A stretch of 64,000 nt of DNA from Rhodeus uyekii. Taxonomy: Eukaryota; Chordata; Actinopteri; Cypriniformes; Acheilognathidae. The notes under the pieces are model-generated. The model saw nothing but the letters and a program-made list of their open reading frames with translations, was not told the origin of the DNA and made no database searches. Positions 23,067 to 37,216 of the stretch are shown here, piece by piece (within the stretch, counting starts at the first letter, position 1; the number at the start of each line of letters is the position of its first letter). The DNA is taken from the NCBI GenBank assembly GCA_037043235.1, contig JAWRVZ010000040.1, forward strand, positions 4,176,501-4,240,500. Direction: 5' to 3'. Both the position numbers and the translations under genes were made by a program.

Positions 23067-24494
23067 TGATAAATATGCAGAACATTTTCTGTGATTGGTA
23101 GGTTTATGGTTAGGGGATAGAACACACAGTTTGTACAGTATGAAAATCATATTGATGTCGATAGAATGTCTCCTTAAAACATGATAATCCAAATTTTGTG
23201 TGTGTGTTCTTAACACATTAACAAACATACAGACATCTTCTGTCTTAATGAGGGCATGCACATGACATGAAGCCTGAGGCAAAATCTCTTATCAGACAGC
23301 AGTGAAATGGAAGGGACTGTTTGTTTCTTAGAAATATTAACCACATACCAGTGGTCTTGGTCTTTTATATTTTAATGAAATACCCAATTTACAGTAGATC
23401 CTATATGCTAATAAAGCACTATTATATGAATGTTTGAACTATAATCAATCTATTATGTTTCAGGATAAAGATCTATGAATGGCTGTTCCAGGACTATGCT
23501 CTGTAAAAGCATGTGAAATTGAGTTGAAGATGCATTGACGTCACCTGACATCACAAGATTCTTCAATTCTCAAATATTGCCCATGGTACTTGACAAACTG
23601 CCAAACCAAACCGATTTAAAATCAAGCCTTTCTGTGGAGAGTGCAGAGATAAAAATAAAATGCTTTTGCCTTTTGTACAGTTTGAAATATTTGAGCAGCT
23701 AATATGTTCTATATGATGGAGTGTAATTATATAAACTATTTCATAAAATAAAATGTACCAGAACTTGCTTGCTTCTGTTATAAAAGCAAATGCTTCTAAA
23801 ATCATAAATTCTTAATGCCTGTAAAAAATTAAATGAACAATTTAATAAAAATGATTTAAAAATATGAATGCTTCATCGTGTCCTAATGTTTAAAATATTG
23901 GTCAAAATCATGATTGCATAAAAATTCCCATGAAAACACTGGTCATCATATAAAAGAGAAGTGAAATTTCTAAAATCATTCTAAACCAGCAATACTGATG
24001 TCCTAAAAGTACAGATCACATGTGCTTGGCCCAGCTGTAGTTCAGTGTGGATTAGAGTACACAAAATAAACAAATCATATCTTTGTACTTAAACAGAGAT
24101 ATTCTGATAAATATTACTCTAGGATAAGTATAAGCACTCCTTTTAATCCTCCACTTGCCAGGAAGTACAAAAGCAAGTAGAAATCAATTCTGGTAATCTT
24201 GAGTTATAAGTGTTTGTTTGTTTGATTATTGATTATTCTCAATATACTTACTCAGAAAATATTTAAGGAGAGAGGGACCGACAGTAGGTTTACTTTTTAA
24301 CACAAACTGCCATAAGAATAAACCTAGTTAAACCTACTAATAATTGATGTATTAGTTTTGCTTTTTATGCAGAAAAAATTGATGAAAATGAAAAAAGTTT
24401 CTTAAGTTTGGATTAGTCTATTGTATTTATAATTGTCTTTATATATAAAAAGTAGTCTATGGTTTGTCCCCATTTAGAAAAGTGTGTAAATGGG

Positions 24495-24506
24495 TATGTG
24501 TGTGTT

Positions 24507-24538
<32 letters not shown>

Positions 24539-24549
24539 TGCGTGTGTGT
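24495..24549. repeat. (TG)n/(TGCG)n microsatellite
   Basis: TG repeats, then five to six GTGC units, then TG again. Confidence 0.9.
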
Positions 24550-25253
24550 GAACATGTAAAGCATACATTATGTTGTTACTGTTGGTATACAAGGTACACT
24601 GGAAAACATTCTTAATTCAAGCACAATGGAAGTTATGACATGGGACATGAAAAATTAGATCAGTCAACCTCAAAAGTGTTTTGACTGAAATCTTACAAAT
24701 GTTGATATTCAGAAGAAAGTAATTTTGTTCCATTTATGATCAAGGAAAAAAATTAAGGTGGTGGTGATGCGTGTCATCTTCACTGTCACCTGTAAAAAGT
24801 GGCAACTTGCAAATTTGATGTTAAAGAGCTACTAATAACTGATTTTACACTTAAATGAATAGTCACTTGGTTATGTTGATGCAAACCTATTTAGGTTGAT
24901 TCAGTAAAGTTGAATAACATCATTTAATAATTCAGTATTTGACTAAAACCAATTAAATTAAATGTTACTGCATGAAGCACATTTGATTACATTTTATTTT
25001 AAGTGTCTATGTTATTATGCATTTAAGTACTGCGTCCCAATAAATAACAGATTTTGGGTTTGATTTAGAGTTAGTTGCATGTAATTATGTGTCATTTATA
25101 ACATGTATAACAAGGACAATGCACAATAAAGCGTTACCGCACAACTGTTTTTTTTTGTGTGTGAATATGCTTGAAAGCATAATTTTGGGCAAAACGTGTG
25201 AACATTTGTTACGTTAAAAACACAGTTTAAGCATTGACATTTTATAGTATTTG

Positions 25254-25288
25254 TTTCTTATCTTATCTTCTTATCTTATCTTATCTTT
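25254..25288. repeat. (TTATC)n pentanucleotide repeat
   Basis: Several TTATC/TCTTA units with one short interruption. Confidence 0.8.
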
Positions 25289-26224
25289 AATATAGCCGCA
25301 TTTCACCACTTTGATGTTCTTTCCATTTTCAACAAAAGATGATGATGAATACTACAGAGATCCAAAACAAATGGAAGGAGAAAAACAACAAAAAAGGTAG
25401 ATGCATTGTATTCTGAGGGCATATGATATAGTTTTGTGTTAGTAACAAACTGAAACATCTTTATTCATCGAAAATAGTTCCCTGGGCCATTGCTCTCAAA
25501 ATTCACTTATATAAATAACATATTTTAAAATATGCCACATGAAGATGCATTGCACCAGGTTTGATTTAAATGATTCCGAATGCCATTGGCATTTTTATTT
25601 CATGATTGATTGAGTCTTAGCATGTTTGAATATTCAGAATATGAGATATCAAGGCTATAGGGAAGATGCGGTATAGGCTTGCTGAAAGGTGTCTGTTTTT
25701 CAATTAAATTAAATTATTCATTTATTTTTAAATAACAACGAACCCCACGTTTTTATGGAATCAGTAAGATATCCTGGCTTGGAATGTGATTGAGTAAAGG
25801 TAAAAAAGTTCCCTAAAATTATCCCCTACATGATTGTATATACTCATAATCAAATATGGGTAAGGGTTCTTCTTAATTAATTGGAAGTTGTAACATGGGA
25901 CATACACATTCATCTTTCCAGTCTCTGTATTTAATCACAAACTGCATACTGTTCTTGATCAGTGGAGACAGTCTTGAGTCCTCCAAGCTTAAAAAATGTC
26001 CCCACAGTAGACAAAGATGATGATAAATGCTAATGACTGTGAAAATTGCCATAGTTTGGTCTGTGTATGTGTGTGTTCAGGGCTCTCAGATCTGTAATCT
26101 GTAAAGAATGAAGTTATTATATTTTTAGAAGGTGGAGGGCCACCCAAGCTCAGTCTGATCAGTAATGCTGGCAAAGAAGACTGATGAATCTCTTCTGTGA
26201 AGACTAGCAGAAGCAGGCGCACAT

Positions 26225-27127
26225 GATTGTGTGTGGCTCAGGTAAGCCCTATGTTATGGGGAAACATTTGTGCGCGTGGGTTACCCCTTCAAAGTCTGTC
26301 AGAAATCTTGGAGTGATCTTTGAGGACCAGCTGACCTTCAAGGACCACATTGCAAAGACGGCTCGATCATGCAGGTTTGCACTGTACAACATTAGAAGGA
26401 TCAGGCCATTCCTAACTGAGCAAGCTACGCAACTTCTGGTGCAGGCCATGGTCATTTCCAGACTGGACTACTGCAACGCTCTTCTGGTTGGGCTTCCTGC
26501 AAATGCAATCAAACCCCTGCAACTGATCCAGAATGCAGCAGCTCGTCTGGTCTTCAACCAACCGAAAAGGTCTCATGTCACTCCACTCTTCATCTCACTA
26601 CACTGGCTCCCTCTCGCAGCACACATCAAATTCAAAGCACTGACTCTTGCATACAAAACTTACACAAACTCTGCACCTTCATACTTCCACTCATTGGTAC
26701 AACACACCTACCAGAAACCTTCGATCGATCAACGAGCGGCGACTCGTGGTTCCATCACAGAGAGGAAAAAGAATGATCACAAGAACATTTTCATTCACCA
26801 CCCCTGGCTGGTAGAACACACTCCCTGCCCACATCCGGAATGCAGATTCCCTGTCGAGGTTTAAAAAACTACTAAAAACGCATCTCTTCCATGAGCACCT
26901 AACATGACACACACATAAAAAAAAAAAAATACAAAAAAAAAAATTTTTTTTTCCCTTTTCTCTACTCCCCATGCTTGTGCTACTTGTATTCAGAATGTTT
27001 GAAAATTTGTTTTGTAAGCGCTCTTATGTGTTTTTGTATCCTTTGGACAAATTGCTTCTATATTCCTCAAATTGTAAGTCGCTTTGGATAAAAGCGTCTG
27101 CTAAATGAGTAAAATGTAAAATGTAAA
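26225..27127 (+). mobile_element. 5'-truncated L2/CR1-like LINE, reverse transcriptase C-terminus
   Basis: The plus frame carries the C-terminal reverse transcriptase region of an L2/CR1-group non-LTR element: VRNLGVIFEDQLTFKDHI, VISRLDYCNALLVGLP, LQLIQNAAARLVF and LHWLPLAAHIKFKALTLAYK. A frameshift near 26760-26810 moves the last part (NTLPAHIRNADSLSRFKKLL) into another frame. The 3' tail TGTAAGTCGCTTTGGATAAA, then AGCGTCTGCTAAATG, and an (AAATGT)n end close it at about 27127. The catalytic palm motif is absent, so the copy is dead on arrival. Confidence 0.85.
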
Positions 27128-30100
27128 TGTGGGTGCATGCGTGTGTGTTTAACAATGAATATAGTAAGACAATACAGACTCACAGACTTGACTGTGCTCA
27201 CTGTTTATTTAGAACAGTGTAAGCAAAAACATATAAATTATATACAAATTAAATATTTTAGAAATGAAATGACTGCATCTACTCTTACAGTTTTTAAAAT
27301 TGGTTACACATTAAAATGGATACTTGAGGCCCACTCACTCATTCACTCATACCTAATCTTCAAACCAAGTTTGTAAATCCTAGTCTAGATTTTAGGAATT
27401 TAAATGCCACAGTCATTTCTTGGTTAGCTACAACCAGCGATCATGTGTGAAACAAATAAGTTAATTAAACAAAACTAATTTGTGCACATAGAAATCCAAA
27501 CTCAATGTTTTGAGAAAGAAAGAAATCATGCATTTCTGTTTATAGTGTAAATATACCAAATTTGGCTCAAATGTGATACCAGATTTTAACCTCAACGTTT
27601 TGAAAAATGAAAGAAATCACCATTTTAACATTTCTGTTAAAATATACTGAATATACATACAAGTCAAGTCACCTAGTTTTTTCTGTTATCTTTATACAAT
27701 ACAGAATGTACATGCACGTGCTATGTCAAACTCTTTTGCTCTCCACTGCAAACGTAACAAGCAAGAAAGTAATGTTTTCTTTTTTCCATCTGCGATTAGT
27801 TTGACATGAACATGGGTAATCACTTGATGGTTTATATGCAGAGTTCAAGAACACAAAACACAATTATAAGAAGATATAAAACAGTTTTGATGAAATGTTT
27901 ACTTTTGCAAGAGATGTTTTGTATATGTGTGTTTTGTGTGTAACAAGAAAAGTTTTCAATAAAAAAAAAACTCTAATATTCAAACTTGGGTTGTCAATGA
28001 TGGTGTACTAAATAATTAACACAATTGATTAAATATATAAACATGTGCTAAGACATATATAATGAGAAAATCATTGAATGAACATTGTGAAAAAATGTGA
28101 CTTTAGAAGTTGAAGTGCCACTTCAGGGTTGAATTGCTCCTATTTTTGAATGTGTTATTTTTATAAATATTTAATTTGACAAAATGAGTTAAACTGAAAG
28201 CTCATTCTGTCCAGCATCGTTCTACTAAAGCAATATTTTCTTATTTTGATTCATCTTTTTATCTTTGGTGTTTTTTAGCTTTACATATTTCAGGACCATT
28301 AGGCGGCCAGAAACAATGCACGCACACATCTAAAGTATTTTAAGAGTGAACTCTGGCTTATAGAATAAAGCCCAACACACTTTAGTATTAATTCTTATCA
28401 GTGTATAATTTACTATTCCAGATTGTTTTAAGCTGTATATTTAAGCTTTTGCTTTGTTGTTGTAAGGAAATGAAGTGATAAATGTTTCATGTTGGCCTAT
28501 TAGAAGGGAGGGATCTTGTCAAACATTCTGCAGTCAGCCCACTCATGACCCTCTTCAGGTTAATGTCTGTGAATTCCTCAATGTAGATACTGTATAACAT
28601 TATCAGGGGTGCATTCTCAGCATTTCTGTGGAGGAGGGGTTTCCTGCTGTTTTCTTAATCAAGAAAATTAATGAAGCTTATTCAAATTTCTTATAAAGCT
28701 TATACATGCAACCAAATCAATCCATCCTCAATGTTTAAAATGCAAACGCATGATGCAGCCTAATTCTTGCCAAACAGAGCACAATGAAACCAATAAATAC
28801 TTTACAAAAATAATTCACTAATTCTCATGAGGAAATTGTGGTGCTAGTTTATTAGTTTTTGAAAATTGCTTACAATTTCTTAACTATGGCTCTATTTCTG
28901 CTACAGACATAAAGGTGACTTGTCTTCTATGCATATTCAGTATATTTACAAAATTTACAAAACAGAAATGCAATGGTAAAAAAAATTGTTTAAAAAACAC
29001 TAAATTATCAGGAATGTTGTACAAGGATCAACAAAATATATTTTGGTTGCATTGCATGATTTCTTCTTTTTTCTTTTCTTTCTCTTCAGTTGTATCACTT
29101 ACTTTATGTCACACAAAAATGTTGAAATTAATTTTAATTTAGAAATGAAAAACATTAATCTTTAAGTCACTCATATATCATCCATCATATATGATGAACT
29201 ATCTGATCGATTTTCCCATTTCTAACATGGACACAAAATATGTCAAAATGATGTTCTGGTTTAAATAAGGTGTTTTATGAAACAAGTTTGCACAAGCTCA
29301 AAACCAAAGCTGCGGATGTTGGAAACAGCATTTCCATGGGGCAAACAAACTATCAGTGCTACTAAGAATCTCATATGAGATTCCCTTTCTTCAAATAACC
29401 CGGCTCTTGGAAATGCACACAAAGAGCATGTCATGAACTACTTTGCAAAACAACTCTTGCAAAAACCTGTTTCATAAGTGCATGAAATTGCCACTATTAC
29501 TGTGCTGTTCAGCAGTGTTCCTCCCTGAAGACTCTAGTCTGGGTCTTGAGGATCATTCAGCTCCTATCTACTAGTTAGATTTTCCGCTGACTGTGAGCAC
29601 AGAGCAGCCGTTTTGGCCAGTCTCTAATAATAACTAGATAGAGTACAACAGTCAGATGGTTTTAAAATACATGACAAATGCCTGGGGGCAACACATTAAA
29701 ACTCATCAGACAATCAACACACTGGAGAGAAGGTCAATGAAGAATTTAAGAGAGAGAGTGAGCATAAAAAAGACAGTCAAAGGAGAAAGAAGAGAGCAGG
29801 GGGTGTGTGTGCGTGGTCATGTATTATTAGCCAAAGGGAAAGAGTGCTTGAGAGAGAAGTGCTTGACTATTCAAACATCGGAAAACACCTGTGTCTTACT
29901 CTAAGATGAGACAAAGAGCTCTTAAGATCTTATAATATAACAAGCACCGATGAGGAGTCTCATATGGATAGGAGAAGTTACAGACTTAATGTAGTCTGTT
30001 GACTACTGACGTCTGAGTTAAAGAACATTTTCTCCATGTTGAATGCATACTTGGGTAACTGAACCAAAATAAATGAGCCAGGTTTGACAGTGTGCAGATT

Positions 30101-33100
30101 CCTAATGACTTAACCACATCATCTCCTCCATGAGTCATCAAAGAACAAAAGCTGTTATTCAAATAACTGATTGAGGACCAGTTCCCTCCACAGCGACAAA
30201 AAGCAAATCAATTGCGGGAAATTAATCACACTTTCCAGCATCGAACCAAAACTGAGTCAATGCTAGGGTCTCTTGCCATCCTGTCTGGGGTTTGAAAACC
30301 ACACAAAAAAACAGAAGACAGCCTACTTAGACCAGATCTCCACCACATCACAGAGCCGTCAGTGGGTCAATGAAACACAAGTTTGCAGAAACACATACCA
30401 AAACTATTACAGATCAATTGGATTTTCTTCCCTATGCAGGCCTCCCACTTCTAGTACTGCCAGTGGAGTTACAGTAAGCCAACGGTCCACCTACAATAAC
30501 AAACACATCACATAAACATCTCCATGCATTCCAGAATCCAAATAATTTACAAATTTACTTGACTGTTACATTCATATAAAATAATCATTTTTATTTTAGT
30601 ACGTCTTCATTGTACGATGCATGCTAATTTGTTTCCCTAAGGTAATTAGCTTTTTCCAGTTTATGTTTATGTGCATCCATACTACAAAACAAAATCAACA
30701 TAACTTTTCAGTTAAGTAAAAATAGGCCTACAACTTTACTCATTACTCATTTTTCACAACATGCTAAATTTCTTGATGTTGTAATTGAGCAGCTGAATTT
30801 AAAGCTTAAATGGAAGAAAAAAAACATATCCTGCATTCCTCAATATATTTGTCAGTTTTTTAGGGAAATTATTTTAGTTTGAGATGCATATATTTGCATA
30901 ACATCACATCAAAACCCAGAAAGGACTTTGTGAACAGGTAACTGCATTCTTCCATGATGCGCAACACACTAAAGCACAAACATTTGAGTTAAATTTACCA
31001 CATGGCATACAGAGAGATGCTTTCTCTGAATAGCACGTGTAAATGCTGTTCCACTGCAGCTGTGGTGTACTTGCTCTATGCCTAACAACACTGCCTAAAA
31101 ATGGTGCTTTTGTGAATTGAAAATAAGTTATCTGATCTACAGTACATGTAGCATTCCACAGCCGATAAAGCAACACTAATATATACTCGGATTCACAGAG
31201 TAATATGAACCTGAGACAAGAAGTCTGCATGCAAATATATTTGAGCAAAGACCAGCTTTGATGACTCATCATCTTACAACAAGCGCCCAACATCAAGCAT
31301 GGGCGGCAGTTCAAACTTGTCACAATGGCGGGATCCTACAGGCAAAGATGGGATCTACCTCAACACACCTACATATTCTTGGCAATGATAATGGAGAGGC
31401 AGCTAATATGTTGGTAGCTTTCTAAAAAGACTTAATTTACTAGCATATATTTTAAAATTGAACCAAACTTAAGAAGTAAATTCAGGTTGAAGAACTGTAT
31501 AAAAATAGAAAAATACATTATCTATTCATTATGAAGTAGTGATCAAAACTTTACTCAAATCTTTAGAAAAATTATGGGGAAACAATTGTGGCAATGGTTG
31601 GCAAGGATATATTTAAGTTTCCCTGCTATTTTCTTGTTTTCCAGTGCTTAAGCTACTTCGTTCCAAATAGTTAAACACATTTTGTCCTGTGAATAGTATT
31701 TAAACTTTTAATCCATGCTATGCACTTTTGCAAGGGGAAATTAAATGTTACAAAAGAAGAGACAAGCAGAAAGTTCTCTTGAGTTCAGGAGTCACCCTCC
31801 ATTGAAATGCAACCTTTGTGTTACATACCCAGTTCCTCAACCATTAAATTTCCAGAACACAAGAGAGAGGGAAGGGGGGCTGTTTCATGCAGATTTTAGT
31901 TGAGACATAAAAAACCTAAACCTTCTTCATTAATATGTACATTTTTTAAAACATTTTATTACTTTATCACTTATTACACTGCATTGGTTGGATGGGACAT
32001 ATTAATCTATTTTGTGACTTGACACAACACTGCCATCAGCAGTACAACACTGTAATTTGTATTATATTCATAATTATTTATGGAAGTATATTGTAATCAT
32101 AATTGAAACCCCTCATCTGTGTGACTCAAGCATTGTGTGTTTTGATTCAGCAGGGCATCCAAAAACAGCAACAACTATTTTTGTCAAAGTGAACCTTTAG
32201 GGAGCTCCTGGTTTAGGGAGAATGGAACATTATGCAGTGACACACATATTACGACCCAAACATAACCTATGTCTCTTTATGTTTGAGTCCTGATCCTCCT
32301 AAAGTGGTTTATTGTCTTGATAATGATAATGATTATGGGGTAGAATTACAATTACAATATCAATGTCATTTTAACTTCCTATTGTAATATCATAAAATCC
32401 TCAAAAATAGTCTTAGGGTGGTGCATCAGTTACCATGGTCAGCTGTTTTGTAGATTCATCCAGGCAAAAGATCATTCAACAGTGTCATTTCCAGCACAAT
32501 GGAACAGACTGTCTTGTGAATGATGTCTAAGAAATGTAGGTGAAAGAGGAAGCGCGTATCAGACATTCCCACTCAACTCTCAAGTGGTCACAATACTTTA
32601 AAGTAGTGTCAAAATGTTCTTGCCCAAGACACTTTTAGTGAAATCAGCAGACAAACTAATGAAATTTTAGGGGTCAGGAGAAGTTAAGAGACATCTGTTT
32701 ATCCATAATCCTTCCTAAGTGAAAGTTTGGTATGATTGGACTTTTAGCGATATTTCACATGAACAAATGATTCCCTCTTTTGGAATATGTTTGCCTGTCA
32801 ACCGTCAAGAATGGCAATGTAAAATTAGAAGATATCAACCACATGTGACTACGCATTTAGGCATCTCTCAATATACTTCACATTTCCTGATTTTTTTTTT
32901 GTAAGGTTTTTATTTTTTGCATATTTACAGAATGCCAGTTTCTTTAATACGGAGGTTTTTCACTCCTTCTCTCGTCTCCCTGGCTTGTTGCTGCCTTTTG
33001 GTCTCTCTCTCCCTCTCTGTCCTGCACTCTCTTCTCTCATGGCTTTGAGCCAGAGGTGACAGATTTAGAGGAGGCACAGGTTCTATTTTCTCCACCTGGA

Positions 33101-34633
33101 CAAATGATACAGAAACTGAAGCCTAGACCACTCTGCTGTGTTGGGTCCAGAGGCATTTCCATGGAAATTCAGACTCATGACCTGGCCATGAGGCTCACTT
33201 ACAGACACTGAACAGTTGATTAAACCAAACTGTGTTTCTCAGGGAATTTGTATTCTCTGAAAGGAACATTCACAGATATTAAGATGTAAGCAACCATTTA
33301 ATGCCCCCACCCCTGAGTAATTTCTCTAGGGGAAAAAAACACCTGTCATCAAGTGGGTACAGTAAGTGGGTTAGGTCATGTCTACCATTTGGGTAACATT
33401 CTCAAGTTACAATCTTTGCGCATTTGGATATAGAAATTTGATCTCAGAGTCTATTGTATTTATGTTGATTTCAAAATGTTTTTGAAAAACCTTTATGCTA
33501 TTTTCAAAGTTTACAATACTTTATGATATTTCCTACATGTCATGTGGTTAAAAGTAATTAACCTGCTTTCCATACACCTTTTAATCACTATTAAATATTA
33601 TTAAGAATTATATATATATATAATTTATTTTTATCTTTTTTTACGAATATCATTAAGTAGTAATAATAATAAATAAATAAAAAACGGTGAAGGATATTAC
33701 TGACTTATAAGCAATCTTTTATTGCTAAGAAAGGGATTCCTAAGAAAGGGATCTTATATTAAAACTCCTACAAAAAGTAATATGCCAAACTAAGGTTTTC
33801 TGTACAAGAATTCAATTTTCTTCTTTTGACTTTTTCTTCACTGAGGTGCAGGACATTTGAATTACCCCAAAAATTTTTATAATACCCCCAACAAACATCA
33901 ACTTCTCTCATTCAACCTCAGTCTCTCTCATTGTATTTAATGAATGATAACTGCCTCAAAAATGTACAAAACATATTCTAAAACCAAATAGAATTTATTT
34001 AGGCCAAGAGAGACTTTTCCCAAGATATACATGTATGTAAATACATGTATCTTTATGTAATTTAAAGATATATGGAACTGGAAATATAAAGGACAATATA
34101 TATATATATATATATATATATGCCTAAGGAAGAAATAAGGGAGGAAGGTTTTTTTTAAATTTATTTAATTATTTTAAAGTTGGTGTGGTAAAATTGTATT
34201 TTGATGTTGCATCATTATAACTTTCTTTCTCACAGGTGTGCACACCCACCTCCCCATGCCCTTCTTTCTGTTTCAGTCTAATACATGCACACACCCAAAT
34301 ATTTTTTATCTTTTGTGAATGTAGGCGCTCATTCGCACCTTTCACCACTGCATCGGAAGGATTGACCTTGCAATGAGTTGTCCTGAATTCTGGATTGAAT
34401 CCTGCTGCTATATTTGCTGTGCAGAGCAGTCCAAAAAGTGTGCCAGAGACAGACTATGGACATTTATTGTCAAGAGGAGATGATGACATGAATCAATGGA
34501 ACAGAACTCTACATGGAATCAAAAAAAGAAATAAGGGACGACCAGTGATGTCAGACAATTACTTCCTAACAAAAATGTAGTCCACTCTATCATTGAGATA
34601 ATCTTCCCAGAAAAATTTAATGATGTAGTCGGT

Positions 34634-34666
<33 letters not shown>
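34634..34666. repeat. Poly-G tract, 33 nt
   Basis: An uninterrupted run of G on the plus strand, preceded by GGT. Long G homopolymers are G-quadruplex-prone and difficult to sequence, so the true length is uncertain. Confidence 0.9.
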
Positions 34667-34667
<1 letters not shown>

Positions 34668-35680
34668 TGTGTTAGCCTCAGAACTGACACATTAAGTTAG
34701 AAGATTTATGACTGAACTACTCTTAAAACAAGTGGGCAGTCTCACACACACATTATTCTCAAAAAGAATGTAGTTGAGCATATGTGGGAGAAAATGCCCT
34801 TTATCTAAAGTCTAAGAAGTCCTGAAAATGAGGATGCAGTGGGTGACCTCTTGGCCTTCCAAATTAGTAAATACTGACAATACCTAGATTAAGTGACCTG
34901 GACAACACACTGGATAACACAGTTGATATGGAAATTGTGATTGTCTTTTCTTACCTTTATGTGATTTATATCAGTGAAACAGCTTCTCAAATGAGAAAAA
35001 AAAATTATAACAGGATTTGATATTTTCCATCAAAAAATAATTGTATCGTCATTTGGTGAGGGACTACTGTATTATATTGCACCACAAAAGAGATATTGTT
35101 ATGGGGGAGGTATTGTTAATGTTTATGATTACAGAATAAGAGGTGAAATAAAATAATGAAATTATAATGGCGTATACACAGAAATAGTAATTAATATATG
35201 TTAATTAATATATAAGTTTATAATTATAATTATTATTATAATAGTTATAATTAATAATAGACACTGCTAAATTATATTAAGAAAATCAAAATGGTCAATT
35301 TTGATTTCATACTGAATTTTCACAATTCTAGCAGAAATGATAAGATAATTTTGTCCATGTTATAGCAATAAACCACTACATTACGATTGTATACTATTTT
35401 GTCAAAAATTAAATAAAACAAAATCAGTCATTTGAAATGCCCACAAGCGAAATTAGGCATCACAACATCATAGAGTCCAGTACGAAAAACTTATTTTTAT
35501 TTTGATGTAACATTTAACAGTGCATCAGATTATAGACAATATATAGCCAATTTACACTATCCAACCCAAAAGTTTGGAATAAGAAAAATGTTTTTGAGAT
35601 AAATAAATTTTGTTTCCCAAGGCTGCATTTACTAAAAAATACTTTAAAATATTGGGCAACAATATTTTAGTAACCCATAT

Positions 35681-35812
35681 GTCCTTTAGCTCAAACAGTA
35701 GAGTGTGGTGCTTGCAACGACAAGGTCATGGGGTCAAGGATTTGATTCCCAGGGAAAGCAAGAACTGATTAGAATGTCAATGTGTACCTTGAATGCAATG
35801 TATATAATGCAT
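35681..35812 (+). repeat. tRNA-derived SINE
   Basis: The A box (GTCCTTTAGCTCAAACAGTA), B box (GGATTTGATTCCCAGGGAAA) and body AAGCAAGAACTGATTAGAAT then TACCTTGAATGCAATGTATA match the copy at 18819. The LINE-like 3' tail is cut short. Confidence 0.8.
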
Positions 35813-36817
35813 CTCTAAACACATACAGTATCCCAAATGATTATAAATGAAACTAGTAGAAAGAACTGGACCTTGTTTTCTGAATTTTCTTCCCCTTTAA
35901 TCCTCCTCAGCATCTTTTTCACACTCTTTACAGTCAGTGGGGGTATAGCTTGACCCAGACAGCTGCCTGGTGCTGGTCTAGACAGAGATGGAGACAAGCG
36001 TCACGGCTCCCTGCACACAGGACTGCAGACAAACTCTGCATCTCAACATCTCAGTGCCACAGACCTGTAGAACACCACCCTCTGTCGAGTCTGCACTTGA
36101 ACTGCAGTTAACCTGCCAGAAACTGATACTGATTTTTGAGACCTGTTCATTTAGGCATCTGAATCATTCATGACTCCTGAAAACCAGATGTACTTCAAAC
36201 AGACCATTTATAATAGATTCAAGTTAAATTTAATCTCAAACATGTACCATCATGACTGTCCAAAAAAGTCTGGCCTAGTTGGAAGGCCTGCACAGTTCAC
36301 AAAAGAATAGCATTGCACCATATGGTCCATTTGTGTTAGGAAATAAACTATTGTACCAATAAATGTGCCTTTGCATTTGCCAGGTATTTCTAAACTTCTA
36401 TCACTCCCCTAATGTTTCAGACATTTAGACTCTGTTGCACTTTTGCCCAAAAAGCCAGTTGCACTAAATCCCAGGAAGATATGAGGGTGAGATAAAAGTT
36501 TTGAATAAAATCAAAACATTTGTGTAACTGACTGTTGTGCAACATTTTAAGCACAAAAACTGATCAAGATCACAAACAATAGTGGAATTTGTAGAATTTC
36601 TGACTAACTTGTTGCTCACTGTCTGATCTTTCCTATAATGGAAACAATTTAGATAACAAGGAAACTGTTGTCAGATGAAAGTTAAATCCCAGAAAGGTTT
36701 GCAATCTCTGTGCAGGATGTAGTGAGAGGATCAATAAATAAATCAGCACTGTAGAATTACATAATTAAATTGAAGCCTACCATATTAATACCCAGCATCT
36801 TGGACGTCTCTCTAGTC

Positions 36818-37208
36818 CAGGGGTCTGCAACCTTCAAAATCAAAAGAGCCATTTTGGCCTCTTTACTACCAAATAAAATTCACGGGAGCCACAAAACCTA
36901 TGTGATGCCTAAAATTAAAATAACACTGGAAATAAAGGATTATATCCAGTTTGCAATACATAAAATAACTAAAGTGTGTAGCATTTATGAAATTACAGAA
37001 CTAAAAAAATAAAACTAATGACATTCCATTGTGACAATATTTATAAAAATGTATCTAACAAGATTACTTCGATCTTGAAATGTAAGAGGCATAGCATTGA
37101 GAAAAATTAATTAATTAATAAAATAGCTTATTTATATCCCATATACATTTTTCAAAGCTAGGGGAGCCTCTGAACAGGGATGAAAGAGCCGCAGGTTGCA
37201 GACCCCCG
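36818..37208. mobile_element. Non-autonomous hAT element with 8-bp target duplication
   Basis: Inverted ends CAGGGGTCTGCAACCT and AGGTTGCAGACCCCCG are flanked by the direct repeat CTCTAGTC at 36810-36817 and 37209-37216. The 391-bp interior includes AAAGAGCCATTTTGG-type and AAAGAGCCGCAGG-type motifs typical of hAT non-autonomous elements, and no transposase. Confidence 0.9.
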
Positions 37209-37216
37209 CTCTAGTC

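Larger units (their letters stand above)
16732..26224. other. Intergenic region downstream of the miRNA cluster
   Basis: Apart from the repeats listed, I see no spliced or intact coding gene on either strand. The frames at 20366-20747 (minus) and 22594-22874 (plus) lack homology that I recognise and lack consistent splice context. Part of 14.6-17 kb is expected to be the miRNA primary transcript, but its end cannot be placed. Confidence 0.5.
27128..36817. other. Intergenic, AT-rich, sparse repeats
   Basis: No gene is supported. It holds a (TA)n tract at 34101-34121, a 33-G run at 34634-34666, a TIR-element end piece near 35560-35660 and a SINE at 35681. The 139-residue minus frame at 30904-31323 and the plus frames at 29656 and 30273 have no recognisable family or exon structure. 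Confidence 0.5.

Noticed and set aside
26223..26864. 213-residue protein-coding gene
   Set aside because: It is the frame-disrupted end of a LINE reverse transcriptase, not a host gene.
30904..31323. 139-residue minus frame
   Set aside because: No recognisable homology, no exon signals and AT-rich intergenic context; chance open frame.
35988..36173. Cys-rich 61-residue plus frame
   Set aside because: No signal peptide, splice context or family match; overlaps an opposing frame of equal quality.
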